DNA of 64,000 bases from assembly GCA_905160935.1 (NCBI GenBank), contig CAJHZI010000449.1:567501-631500 (forward strand), in the 5' to 3' direction. Every line of letters starts with the position of its first letter. Positions within the stretch are counted from its first letter, which is position 1. Source of the DNA: Enchytraeus crypticus (lineage: Eukaryota; Annelida; Clitellata; Enchytraeida; Enchytraeidae). Both the position numbers and the translations under genes were made by a program. A model generated the notes under the pieces. That model made no database searches and was not told the DNA's origin. It was given only the letters and a program-made list of their open reading frames with translations. Positions 39,201 through 53,330 of this stretch are shown piece after piece.

Positions 39201-42200
39201 TGGTTTCACTGAGTAAACCATTCATCAGGATAAAACCATTCATCACGGTAAACCATTAATCAAAGTAAAACCGTAAAATCATCAGGGTAAAATCATTCAT
39301 AAGAGTAAAACCAATCATAACGGTAAACCATTCTAATTCTTCAGGGTATAACCATTCATCAGGGTAAAACCATTCCCCAGAGTAAAACCATTCATCAGGG
39401 TAAAAACCTTCATAAGAGTAAAACCAATCATAAGGGTAAAACCATTCTTCAGGGTATAACCATTCATTAGGGTTAAACCATTCATCAGGGTAAAACCATT
39501 CATCACGGTGAAACTATTAATTAATGGACAAAACTTTCAGAGAATAAGGCCAAGCATCATAGTAAAAAAGATCATCTGGATTAAATCGTTCAGTATTGCT
39601 AAAATCACATGAAATCAATAAGAACAAATCAGTAATTGTCATAAAATCTAAGAATGCCATCATTATATAATAAATATACATGTATAACAGCCAATATCAA
39701 TAGATATATTGTAGTGCTAAAAGCTGATAAAGCTAATGTTTACATCAGGTTCCTCACTCGAAAGCGATGTAGGTATCATGATGATTTTAATTAAATTTTT
39801 AGTAAGAATATTTCATATTAAAATATAGAAGTGGTAGTCTTATAAAGCATTCGTCTTATATATGGTACACGTTGAAGTACAAAAGATATTAAGCGGTGCG
39901 TTCATCGAAAAAACAATTTACTAATATGAAAAGTAGAGTCTTATATGTAGTCTCTAACAGTATTAAATAACGGTATCCGTAAGCCGTTAAATTATTGCTA
40001 CTATACCCAAAGCTTAAGTGTATTTATTCCTTTACTGAAAGTTATTTTTAACCGCAAGAATGTAAAATTAATTAAATACTAAGTAAATTTAATGAGTTTA
40101 AACTATACGTTACCTTAGGATTTAATTTATTGTTTATTAATCATCATTATTATCATCTTCCCATTATCCCAATTTAATTAGGGTCTGGATACGAACAATA
40201 AAAAAATTAAACACACATAGTGAAATGATCAACTATGTTGATATCTATTACTTATAATACCACAGGTTCAAAGCGTTATGCCATTTAGTCTATATTCCTT
40301 ATTAGCAGTCCTGTGAATGTCCGAGATTTTACTCTTGGATCAGCGCGGCTGGGATTCGAACCCACGAGAGTTCAATTCACCTAAGGATCTGTCATGAATG
40401 GACTCTCTTCACTCCTCTCTGTCCAATGCTACTATACAAATCTCTGTCATTCGTTTCAGAAAATTTTATAGCATTTTCTGGAGCCTAAGCTCTTTACCAA
40501 CAGAATGCCCATTCTGAAGTTGGTTTGGATCATATTCCTTTACTCGCCTTCTACGACACGTGCAGTCATCGGTTGGTCTATTCTTCAAACAACCAAACAA
40601 CCCGGACACAACACGGGTAATTTAATTTATATACAAATTTTAAACTAATATAAGTTATATTGAGATATAGAAGAAATAGTAGTACCTTGTACGTCTAGAA
40701 TGCAGGATGATTTGACATTTTTGTCTGCAACAATAGTGTAAAGTCCGCCATCTGCCGGGGAGCAAGCGTTTATCACCAGTGCGTACTTGGTACCTTCCTG
40801 TCTGATCTGAACCAGATCTGAGGGGGTGACCAAGACATCATCCTTCAACCACTCAACTTTGAGATCTGGCTGGGACAGCTGGCACTTCATCGCAAGGGTC
40901 TCTCCTTCAATTGCAGTACAGTCACAGAGAGATTGTGTAATTGCGATAGGACAGTATTTAAGATTTGTAGTTAGATCATTTGTAGTAATTTCCTGCTTTA
41001 TTGCTTCCGTTGTCTGAACATCAATACTGCAGCTTTCTACAGAGTAAGGTTGAGTAGATTGGATTTCTTCTAGAAGGATCTTGTGTGTAAATTGATATTT
41101 TGTTACAGTAAATTGTCGAGTGGAATGCGGTGGATCAGAGGATAACGAACTGGGAATAATGAGAGGGATTACTTGTTCAACTGCAGGCCAGGCTTTGATT
41201 TTAGTTCGATCGATTTTATCAAGAGGTTGCGTAATGTCTTCAGTATTTACAGAAAAGTACGATTCAGTAGAAACTATGCTGGCAAGTATTTCACTCTTGA
41301 TTTGCTCTAACTCAGCTACTACGACTAGAATTTCAAAGGTAGATATATCAACGGTAACTTCTGTGACGTCATCGAGAATTTGTTCATTTGAAAGAAAGTA
41401 ATAGACTGCTACGACGACTTTAAACGGCAGTTCTGCAGTACTTTCAATCAGAACGGCGTTGACTTCAAGAGCAGTCGACTCTAGCAGTCGTTCAGTCTCA
41501 CGCCACATAGTGTTATCAGTGATACACTCACAGGCAAAACATTCTACAGCTATTTGACTAATTTCTTTAAAAGATGAATAAATATTGTCAATAAGCGAAG
41601 CCAGCTTTTCTGAGTCGAGAGAATTTAATGCAGACAATTCGATGAATACTTCATAGTTCAATGCTTCAACACAGCTTTCGTTAGTATTACATCCTGCGAT
41701 ATTTTTACTAGTTTCTTCCGGTTTCAAAATTATATCTGGTACTACTACTTCCGAAATTCTGTCTGTCATTTTATTTTGGTCTATTTTTAGTTCATTAAAC
41801 GTCTCAAATATCAGCGTAGTTTCTTTAGACTCAACCGCCTGCAATGCAATAACCATGGTATTTATTGTATCGTATTCGATTGTCGTTGACTGAATGTTTT
41901 CTATCTTGGCCGATGTCACTAACGCTTCCAAATCAGGAAACTCACCCAATTCAAATTCACAATTTGCATCTTCAGGAGCATTAAATGGCAATATATTGTA
42001 AGAGGTATGTTTAAAGTCTATCAATATTTCTTCTACAATCAATTCGGTAACAGTTTCTTTAAATTTCTCCATTTCTAAAAGTTCCTCAGATTCCTCAAAA
42101 GTCAGTAGATTCTGACTAGTTTCCTGGCAGCTGAACGATGACTTGGGTAGAACTACCGCTTCATCTTGTAGATATGTTTTTGTATTATCGTCAATCAAAT

Positions 42201-45200
42201 GCAGTTTAAATTTCTCGATCACCAGAAAATCGTATATCTCCTCAAAATGTGGCTGTTCGATTTCGTGTTCATTTGCGAGAAGGTAAGACTCAGAATGGCT
42301 GGTGTGCTCAACAGTGCCTAAGTGTATCAGAGAATCGAATTTGTGTGGCAAGACAGACATTTCACTAAGCTCTTCAAACTTTTTCTCACTATTTTCGTCG
42401 ATGGCTGATGTAGAAACGGTCAGTGAACAGTGTTTCTCTAGGGAATGATCAATTTCTGTATCAGTTGACGATAAAGAAACCATTGTGGACGAATTTTGTA
42501 GTTCATCTGAACAGCTTTTCTTTACTGTATTAAATAAAAGTAAAAAAGTTTGCTTCAACTGCACTTACAATTTAGAATTGATATTTGTTTAAAAATGTTC
42601 GGCTGAAATACTAGTTATATTTACGACATGAAATGATAGCTCTAGATATATACATGTAGTGTCAATTCGAACCCTCGTGGGTTCGAATCCCAGCCGCGCT
42701 GATATGAGAGTTAAATCTCGGACATTCACAGGACTGGTTACACGGAAAACTGATTAAATTGCCTAACGGTTTAAGCATGTGGTATTAAACGAGATAGATA
42801 TCAACATAGCTGATCATTTCACTATAATGTGTTTTAATTTACACAGCTTAAACCTGTTTAGTTTTACATTTTCCAATGCTATAGAGAAGCATATCTGAAT
42901 GCTCTATTGAGGAGGAGAAGCTCAGCGTAAGGTGGCAAATTTTAGCAAACAACATTCAAGAGTCATCACCGTTTGAAATACAATTTCAACTTTCTTAAAT
43001 TTCAACGTTCTAGTTTTTAATTTTTGAGTAGCTTTAGACACCTTCTAATGGCGTCAGCGATATAGTTGCTAGTGTTTCGGAGGCCACTATAGAATCAACG
43101 TTGCCCCTAGCAATAAGGATAGTACAAGGATAGTTTAAGGATAAGTCCAAGGTGTAAATATGTGTGCTCTCCGTTAAGCATTCAAGGAGTAAATATTAAT
43201 TGGGTTGATTTTATTCAATACTTAGGAGTCACTATCTGTAAAGCGAAGTATTTTAAATGCCAATGGGATGAATCTAAAGGAAAATTCTTTAGAGCCGTTA
43301 ACACAGTTTTGGGAAGGTTAGGAACAAAGGCAGCTGAATATGTTATTCTTAAATTGATTAATAGTCATGCAATGTCAGCATTGCTCTATGGCACACCTGC
43401 TGCAACCTTGCGAGAGACAGAGTTAAGGAGTTTTAGCAATGCATATGATAGTGTCTTTACAAAGATCTTTCATACAACAGACAAGGCAGTAATAATGTGG
43501 TTACAATACTATTTCGGTTTCTTGCCTCTAAATATTTTGTATGATTACAATAGATTGAATTTTTTAAATAAGCTAGTTAAAGACGGTGAATTAAATAGAG
43601 GGATTGATTTGGATCATTTAGATTACTTAGCGTTTGAGAAATTACAAAGGAAATATAATATTTTAAATGATGATTCTGTTGCTACTATAAGATTTAAACT
43701 GTGGATCTTCTTTGAAAAAATGTTAACTACGGAATCTACATCTAATTTTGATTAGTACATGGAACTGTTTATTGTATGGTTTACAGTACATGTATGTTAT
43801 CAAATCTGTTAGACTAAATTTATGCATATCGGCTAATTTCTGTCTTTTTTCGTTTATTTTTAGTTTCGTTTTGTTTGTATATTTGTGTCTGCCATATAAT
43901 GGTGAATAAAAGAATACATAAGGCAGTAAAAAATAAACTTGAATATCCATTTTGTCCAGTTTTCGGTTTTTAACATGAATATCACAAGAATTGAAATAAA
44001 GCTCGTTTGTAATAAATGGGGTAAGAATCAACTTGTATATACATTCCTTGTTAGTTAACCAACAGGTGGAGAACACAGGTATAACAATTTATTCAGACAT
44101 ACAGTTAAATAAAGGTGGTGTCTTTATTGAAATGATGTCTGCTGCTGAGATAAGTTTTACTCGTTAATGTAGTCAAATTTTCCCTTACAACTAAGCCACT
44201 GAGAGATTGACAGCCAGTATTACATAGACATACCCTCACCCTCTTTGAATTAAATTGACCACAATTTGAATTTAAATCAAATACATCGTTACATCTGTGA
44301 GTATATGAAACTCAAGTTTAAGTAATCTCTCAAAGAAAGTAAAGGCTTCTGAAATGATTCACCATTGTCGCTCTCAGCTCTTACTTAGTCACCTCTTTAG
44401 ATATGCACAGTCATCTTCGACATTGACCCGGATAGAGAAAGTATTGGCAAATGGAATGACTAAAATATATTTGCTTGGAATGAATAAAATCGTCTCTAAG
44501 GGCATTCCATTCCTGCGCCTACTTTCCATTCGTGTGGTTTTCTTTCCATTCCTATGGACTTCTTTCCATTTCTGTGGACTTCTTTCCATTCCGAATCCAG
44601 ATCGGGAATTCCTCAGTTATGACGTCAAAACTGGAGGGGTCAGAACGATGGTGACTGATGGGTGGTGACGAAAATATCCACAAATTACTTAAATAATTTA
44701 AGTGTGAACTCAAAAGCTAAAAGTCACGTTGCACAACTAGGGAACTAAGATCTTTATTTTCACGCAGTTAAAGTACTAAGAGCGATGACGGAAAACTTAT
44801 AGAAAAACTAGCTAAAAGTAGAAATCTAAAAGGTAATTTTATATAAATTAATCAAACTATTAATACAGATGAATATTTTAAAATGTAAAAATAAACGATA
44901 CATCGATCAAAGATAAAATAGATTAATTATAGAAAACACATAAAATAACTACAGTTTCTTTATTCGTCGCGTGGATCACATGATAATAAATTGCAAGTGA
45001 AAGAAAAAGGTCTCACAGATGAAATTAGCATATTATACTGCTCAGGATGGAATCAAAATCATTTAACCGTAAGAAATTATTTAGAATTGCTAATACACCG
45101 AACGTTCGTAAAAGTACTTCAAATTAGGCAACAAACTTCAGATCCCGGCTATATTATGTGGCGAGAATACTGTGATCGAAATGTCTCTCTCTCTCTCTAT

Positions 45201-48200
45201 CTCTCTCTCACTCTCTCTCTATCTGTCTCTGTCTCTCTCTTAATATTGGGCTCATTCAAGAGGAACACAATCAAGTTGCTCTTCAACCCCTGAACGGTTG
45301 TAGCTCACCATAACTTAGCTGCTTACAATGTAGCTAAATTATTTACAATTCTTTTAACTTTCTTTCAAAATCGATCAATTTCTAAAGATTAGGTTTAAAC
45401 AGAGAGTTGAAAGCGGTTTTAGAGAAAACTATCAATGATGATAAAGTCAAATCAATAGGGCTAACACCGAACAAACTAATAACGTTCATGAGTCAAATCA
45501 CTGTTAACATTCAGCTAAAACACATCTGAACAAGCCATGCTGTCTATATATACCTGCTATCTATATATTGTTCTCTCTTAGTGCACTGTCTAATGGTAGG
45601 TCCATGATACATAACGCCTCCACTCTTCTCGGTCTTCCGCTTTCCTCTTCATGTCACCATATGAGAGGATTTTAGTGCCATCTATAGGCCTATCTCTCTC
45701 TCTAACATTCAGCCAAGTGACAGGTCCAAGGTATATATCCATACTCACATTCTATTTTAACGCTCCATATGGACCACTTCATCGATTAACCAGTTAATCA
45801 CTTCACAAAAGGCAATGCTTCGCAAACACATTTCTGTAGCCTATACCTTGGGCACCATATGACTTCTGAGGTGGTTTCTCTATTTCCTTCCTCACTTCTT
45901 GCTCAGTTGCCTCATACGATAGGTGCAGTTTACGGTTGGTCAATTATTCAATGGCCCAAACACAACAGGGATAAATCTATATATACAGACCGTACAATAT
46001 GATATAACTTAGAATTATTGATCGTAGAAATTAAAAAATTAACATTGCCAATAAGTGCGAGTTAAACATTAAACGTTTTTACAATAAACGACAGAAACAG
46101 AGTCACGGCGAATGCTTTAGGGCAAATATATCAACATAGAAACTTATAAATAAAGCTAAAAACAACCAATTACAGGCAACAAGCAGTAAAGCTAAATGAA
46201 GTCAAATTATGAGTCAAAGTCCTAAAGCTTCAAACCGATAATCATGTAGGCCTAGTCTACTCTCACAACAAAACCACACATTAATATTGCCAACAAAACC
46301 ACACATTAAAATTGCCCACTGGCTCTATAGTGATTTTAACAGATGAATTAATTTTTTTCATAAACTTGATGTTAGTAGAAGCAATACCGATTTTAATATT
46401 ATATAAAATTTCAGTATTTTAAGAAAGTTACGTTAAAACATCGGTCACTGAATATAAAAGGCATACATTGACGGAGCAGATTTGTAATGGTAACATGCAT
46501 TATAGGATCAACATTTAATGATAACGTGGTTATCACTGTCTTGCGCATTAGCATTAGAAATTATCATTTGAATGTGCATAACTAATTCACACATAATCAG
46601 CAGTATGAAAAACACTCACAGATACTAGATTATAATTACAGCCACGAATAAAATCTCTCTCTTCAGTGCACTGCCAAGTGGCAGGTTCAAGGTACATATT
46701 CATACTCAAAGTCTGCTTTCTTGCTCCATAAGAGCACTCTTTAGATCAACATGTTAATCCCTTCACAAAGTCTATGCCTTATCCATACCTAATGTAGCCT
46801 ATAGCTTGAGAAAAATATGGCTTTTGAGGTTTTTGCGAAAAAAACAAACAAGCAAATAATTGAAGATTTTAGGATGGTAATTGGTTGATTGTAGGATCAA
46901 GGTGGAAATACTAATATAGTGAAGTAAATGAATTGTCATCACTGTACAAATTGATGTTCACTCGTTGAGTTGAAGAACAAATCCAAATAATTTAACTCGA
47001 AATAACGATTGATAACCTTTCTTAGGGCTAGCAAAGATTATATTTTATTAAATGTTAACTTTCTGAAAAGTAGGATGTAAATTGTAACTTTAGATAATTC
47101 TCCACAAACTTTTTAATTATACTGCATGTGTTCGATCCGTAATAAGTGAATACCTTGTTGCAAATCACACAGAAACCGTTTTCAGCTGAATATACCGTAC
47201 ATTACACAATTTAAATCCAAAATAAATAATCAGACATAAGACCAGAAATGACCTTATATTTAATGTGTCCAGTATTTTTAATATAAGTACTGTCGGGTAT
47301 TGTTGCCTATTTTATCGTGTCCAAAATGGATTCCGATTAAGTCCATCAAGCAAAATAAGCTTTTCGATTGATCGATTTATTAATTACAAATTTTAATCGT
47401 TAAAATTGCTTTAATCGTTTACGATTAAATCAATTGTTAACTTCCGCAGCCTACCCCTTTCATCAGTAAGCTGAATAATTTACAGATAAGCGACCTACAC
47501 CTGACTGAAATATGGTTTAATACAAAATTCCTAGTTTCCAAAATGGCCACTAGTTTATGTTACATCTAAACGACACAAATTTAATATTAAAACTTTAAGA
47601 GATTATATTATCTAATCTCGCAATGAATGATTTCTATTAATTTTAAACTATCGGAAACAAGTTTAGATTCTGTGTAGACATGAGCTTTAGAGTTTGAGGA
47701 GTAAAACAGCCAAAACTCATTCGAAGAAAAGTTCTAAAAGGTCATCTGAAACAGTAAACAAAGCCACTTAACCTACGTGTCTCCATCGTTAAAAACTAGT
47801 CATTTGTCATGAATTGATTTACATGAATCAAATTATACATAGGATATAGTTAAACGTAGTCAATGCCTACACAGTAACACAGTAAACTCTGTATTGCACT
47901 TCAATACAATTAACTCAATAAAATTAGCAAAACCGCTTCAAACTACAACAAAATAATTGATTTCATAGCTGAGGTTAAGAAAATTGCTGCACAAACAGAA
48001 TGGATAAGGAATTCAATCGAATACAAACCAGTCTCGCGGAATTAATCAACGAATAAAATCAAAAATTGAATAAAACTGTTAAAATCATAGTCAAAAGTCA
48101 TTTTCATAAAAAGAATATCGACGAAGCATGCTCAACACGCTCTTTAAAAACAGTGGCTGCAAGCAATGACACCGCACAAGCATGCATCACCGCAACAAAC

Positions 48201-51200
48201 CACAAACCTTCGCCTGCAGCTGAGTGGACATAGCGGACTTCTGTTTCATCGTCCACGACAACGGTAGCACTATTTACACAGATAGATGAGGAAGTTGGTA
48301 ACGGTTCCCTATCAGACATCAGATTCCTCATTAACTTTTCGGCTTCTAATCCACTACTGACCTTCAGATCTTTCTCCAGTTCATTATCTTGTTCTAGATT
48401 TCTTACTCCATGTCCATCATGACATTCACTCCGTCGTTCAGCAGCTGAATGTGGATCTGCTAGAGAGCTGGATGGATCAGCCGACTGAAGAAAAGTTTCA
48501 AAGTTCTCTGTCGCCATCTTGGATTCTATAATAGTTGGCTCATCTTTCGTCCCGTGGTTGACTGTTAAGTTCTCGACAAGGAAATCATCTTCGACAACCT
48601 AATTACAAAAAAATAATTAATTACCTAGATACATTAAAAATAATTATAATCAGTAAGTCAATTATGAGTTATGCGATAATTACCAAGTACAAATTTTGTA
48701 GTTTTGCCATTCGCATAAATAACGTTCTATCACTCAATCAATAAGCAAACATATGAAAGAAGGATCAGAAATGTTAACACAGAGAGATGTATAATACATT
48801 TCTCTATTAAAACAAATATAGCACATATAATAGTAAACAAAAGAGGGATTAAAATTCTACAAATCAAAGGTGGTAAATAGCATACAACCTCTTGAGCCTC
48901 CTGTGTTTTCTGATGTTGACTGCCTGCCGGTGAGTCAGCACAAGATGGCGCTGAGCTCTTTGCAGCAGAAGTCACGGCTGATGAGTCATGTTTGGTTGGC
49001 GCAGTGCAAGGATCTTTAACAGTGGCGCCATCTGCTTCACTGGGTTTGTCTGCCGTTGATTCTAGAATGGTAAAAATATGTCACAAAATATACAAACCAC
49101 CTATCAAATATATAAAAGCTGGTAAAGCTAAGGTTAACATCAGTTTCCTCACTCGAAAGCGACGTCAGTGATGAGCGAGCCCAGTATTTGAACCCCGCAC
49201 ATACTGATCCGCGGTCGAGTGTCTTATCGACTTCGCCACTGGCTCCAGCCGGATAATAATCAATTTATACTTCAGTTCGACAATCACCCATTGATCTTAC
49301 CAACTGTAACTGCATATAAGGATATTTAGCGCAATTTCAATAGATGACGAATATACCACAAATATATACATATTTTTATATAGAAATATTGAGATGAACT
49401 ACAGTATTAGCATTTATCTTATACATATTTATTATCTCACGATACACAAACGATAACATTATATAGCAATACGAAAACAATGAAAGCAGGACATTGAATG
49501 CCAGTTTACTTATAGACTTTTATCATCTTGCCTGACTGTTTTTTTGATCACCAGACCGGCACCGTTAGGATATTTTTCTTTCTCTTCAGCAAATGTTTTT
49601 TCAGATCGTTTGGTGTGAATCGATTTGTAGTGACATGTGATGGGGAGACGTCCTGACTTCATCCTTGTACGAGGAAACGGATGTTAAACCTTTACTATTA
49701 ATATTATTATTATAGCTGCATGATAGCAAAATGACACGGAATTTACCCCAGTAATAGCAGAACTAAAACATTCAATAAACAAATGAATTCATAACAGAAA
49801 AACCCGAAACTGACAAAGGGTTCTAGCCTTTGACAAGTAGACCAGTGATCTCTCCTTGACCAATTTCTGCTTTAAATGTGTTTTGCAGGAGGTGGAGTTA
49901 AAAAAAACTTACTGATTCACAGATATACACATGATTTCACGCAGGAGATAACTTACATCACATAATTACACATAGGAAACATCATCACATGATGTCACAT
50001 AGGAAGTTCTATCACATGACGTCACATAGCAGACAACATCACATGATATCACATAGCAGACAACATCACATGATATCACGTAGCAGACAACATCACATGA
50101 CGTCACATAGAAGACAACATCACATGATATCACATAGCAGACTACATCACATGCGTCACATAGCAGACAACATCACAAGATGTCACATAGCAGACAAACA
50201 ACATCACACTATGTCACATAGGAGACAAACAACATCACATTACGTCACATAGCAGACAACATCACATGACGTCACATAGCAGACAATATCACAAGATGTC
50301 ACATAGCAGACAACATCACAAGACGTCACATAGCTGACAAACAACATCACATTATGTCACATAGCAGACAATATCGCATGGCGTCATATCATAGACAACA
50401 TCACACGATGTCACATAGCAGACAACATCACAAGACGTCACATAGCACACAAACAACATCACATTATGTCACATAGCAGACAATATCGCATGGCGTCACA
50501 TCATAGACAACATCACATCATGCCACATAGCAGACAACATCACAAATTCAACAGCCCCTACTTATACAGATATATCGATGGTGCAAATACACGCATACAG
50601 AAACATGCATGCGTCAAAACACACACATGAAAATGCACACATACAAAGCAGTATTTACATTACAGCACCAGCTGGTGGCTGAATTAGTAGCATGCTTTCC
50701 CGACAGGCAAGTGGATTAGGCAAGTGGATATGGGTTCGTCATTGAACCACAATCTCTTGTGGTAGGAAAACAGACGCTAAATAAGCTTTAACTTTTAGCC
50801 ATCCACTCAAGCATACCCAGCAATATCTAAAATTCATGCAATAAACGGATACACATGCAATAAATTAGCATGTTAACCATATTAACACACGCTGTTAGTA
50901 AATAACCTGTAACAGTTAGTATAACAGTGGCTTCAATGGCTGTTAGACTGTTAGAGGCGCGAACAGTATAAACTCCAGCATCTTCCAGATACACATCAGC
51001 AATCTCCAAACTACTCGAGCCTTCCTCATCCTGCTCTATGCGATAAACTTCTCCATCAGCGACAAGTTTGCCCTGGAAAAACCAGGTCATGGTAACGGCA
51101 GGCATGCAGGGGACAACACGACATTCGAACCTAACCCTCTCACCTTCCTGCACCGTTTTGTCCAGAGGTTTCTCAGAGAAATGAAGAGCAGCCTGGTTTA

Positions 51201-51564
51201 AAATAAACAGCATAGACTTGAATTATGCATATAGTCATTCAAGTTATATTAAACAACTACAAGCAAACTTGATCTACTATACAACCGCACATCTTTAAGT
51301 GTGGAGACGCTGAAGTTTAGACCAACAGGAATTAAACTACACGTATCGTAAGAGGCGACCGAGCAAGAACTGAGGAAGGCAGCTGCAAATCATCTCAGAA
51401 GCCATACTATTCCCAAGCTATATGCTACATTAAAGCGTGACTAAGACACAGACATTTGTGAAGGGATTAACTCGTTGATCGACGGAGTGCTCTTTAGAGC
51501 GTGAAAAGCAGCATATGAGTAGCAACAAGGACCATTGACCATGGACCTTACAAAGTCATAAGAC

Positions 51565-51608
<44 letters not shown>

Positions 51609-51614
51609 GGAGAA

Positions 51615-51695
<81 letters not shown>

Positions 51696-53275
51696 GAGTT
51701 AGACCTAACGAAAACTGCAATAAGTGCAGTCTAATTTTACAAATTTTGTAGTATTAGCTTTACAAGTAGTTTAAAATCAAACGGACATTAAGATAAATAA
51801 ACGACATTTATGGTAAATCCTAAAAACTTACATAAAACGCTAAATGGAACATAATTAAATATCTTTTATTAGCGTCAATGCAAAAGTACATCATGGACCA
51901 GTAGTCTTTAGAACAAGCGAGAGAAGGCTCACAATAGCACAACATTAATGCATCAATCTTAAGCTGTTGCAACTACCAGTTAGCTGCGTACATGTAGCTC
52001 TATACGTGTAGATACAAATAATTACTATTTAATACTAATAATAATCGAATAAGCTAATACCTCTAATAATCGACTAATCTACCAATACTGCTGATAATCT
52101 AAGCGAATAATCTAGTACAATACAAGTGACAGAACATTAAAATAGCAATGCCTTGACGACGAGAACCTTACATATGGGATTAGAAATATGTCAGCGGGGA
52201 AAATATAAAAATAAGCAACAGGGAAAAATAAGCTAGTCTAGAATACTTGTCTATGCTGGCATAGTAGAATGATAAAGTCAAGATGAATAAAGCAGGAACC
52301 AATTAACAAATTATCATCATCATCATTTTCCCTTGAATCCCAGTTTAACTAGGGTCGGGATACGAATAGACTGTCTCAAATCCTCTCTGTCCTACATAAT
52401 ATCATCTGTCAATCCCCTATTTGAAACTTTCCATTTTCCAAACGAATTAACAAATAAGTCTATATATTCAGTTATGTTATAGACAGCACGGAAACGGAGA
52501 ATCAACGTCTTGATTACAAACAAGACTATTCCATTCAATATTAAAGCATAGGAGCATTAGAGAATTAAGTGTGTCAATAAAAAACGTTAATTTCATTTTA
52601 AGCTTGAATGCTAGTTGTTGGCAGTAATACAAATTGAAGAATTGCAACTTAACCCACCAGTATATTTGCAAAGCATTTGCAACTTGGAATAAAATCCGTT
52701 ACGCAAAGGATCGATAGGGAATAAATCAACGATGATGATATCACAGACTATAATTACTCTTCTACAAATATGAAAATTTAGTAAGACAAACAGGGAAACT
52801 TAGTTTACAAGCAAAAAGCTTCTACCATTTTGTCAAACCATTCAGGAGACTTATCTAACAGCAAGCTCGTATTGAGTTGTGGGTAGTCAAACCTTTGCCA
52901 CAGGCGATTTTTTAGCAGTTGTTTCCATACTTCTTTTATCGTATGGAATTGGTTTGGCTTGGTTCTTATAGGTACCGGGGTCTCTAGTGTCGAGCGCTAA
53001 AGGTTTGTCGGGGGGTCGGGATTTTAAAATGGCCCTAAAGTCACCAGGTTTGGTTTCTGGTTCAACCCGAGAGGTAACAGACGAGCCAGTTACTTTATCA
53101 GTGCTTCGTAACAGGCTGCGAAAGTTTGGCTTCATCCGCTAAAAGTTTAGAATAATTATTACAGTATTAATTGTAGTAATTTTAGTATTTAATAGTGCAA
53201 TTTGCATTTATTCACATTATTCGTTCACAGTTAAACTTTTTTGTCACTGTTTTGTAGCTATTTTCTCTATCTCTG

Positions 53276-53330
<55 letters not shown>

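Noticed and set aside
44354-44668. 104-codon plus-strand ORF
   Set aside because: No domain, no splice-consistent neighbours, contains a short repeat; probably chance.
49940-50545. CRISPR-like array
   Set aside because: Contiguous minisatellite with variable unit length, no spacers.
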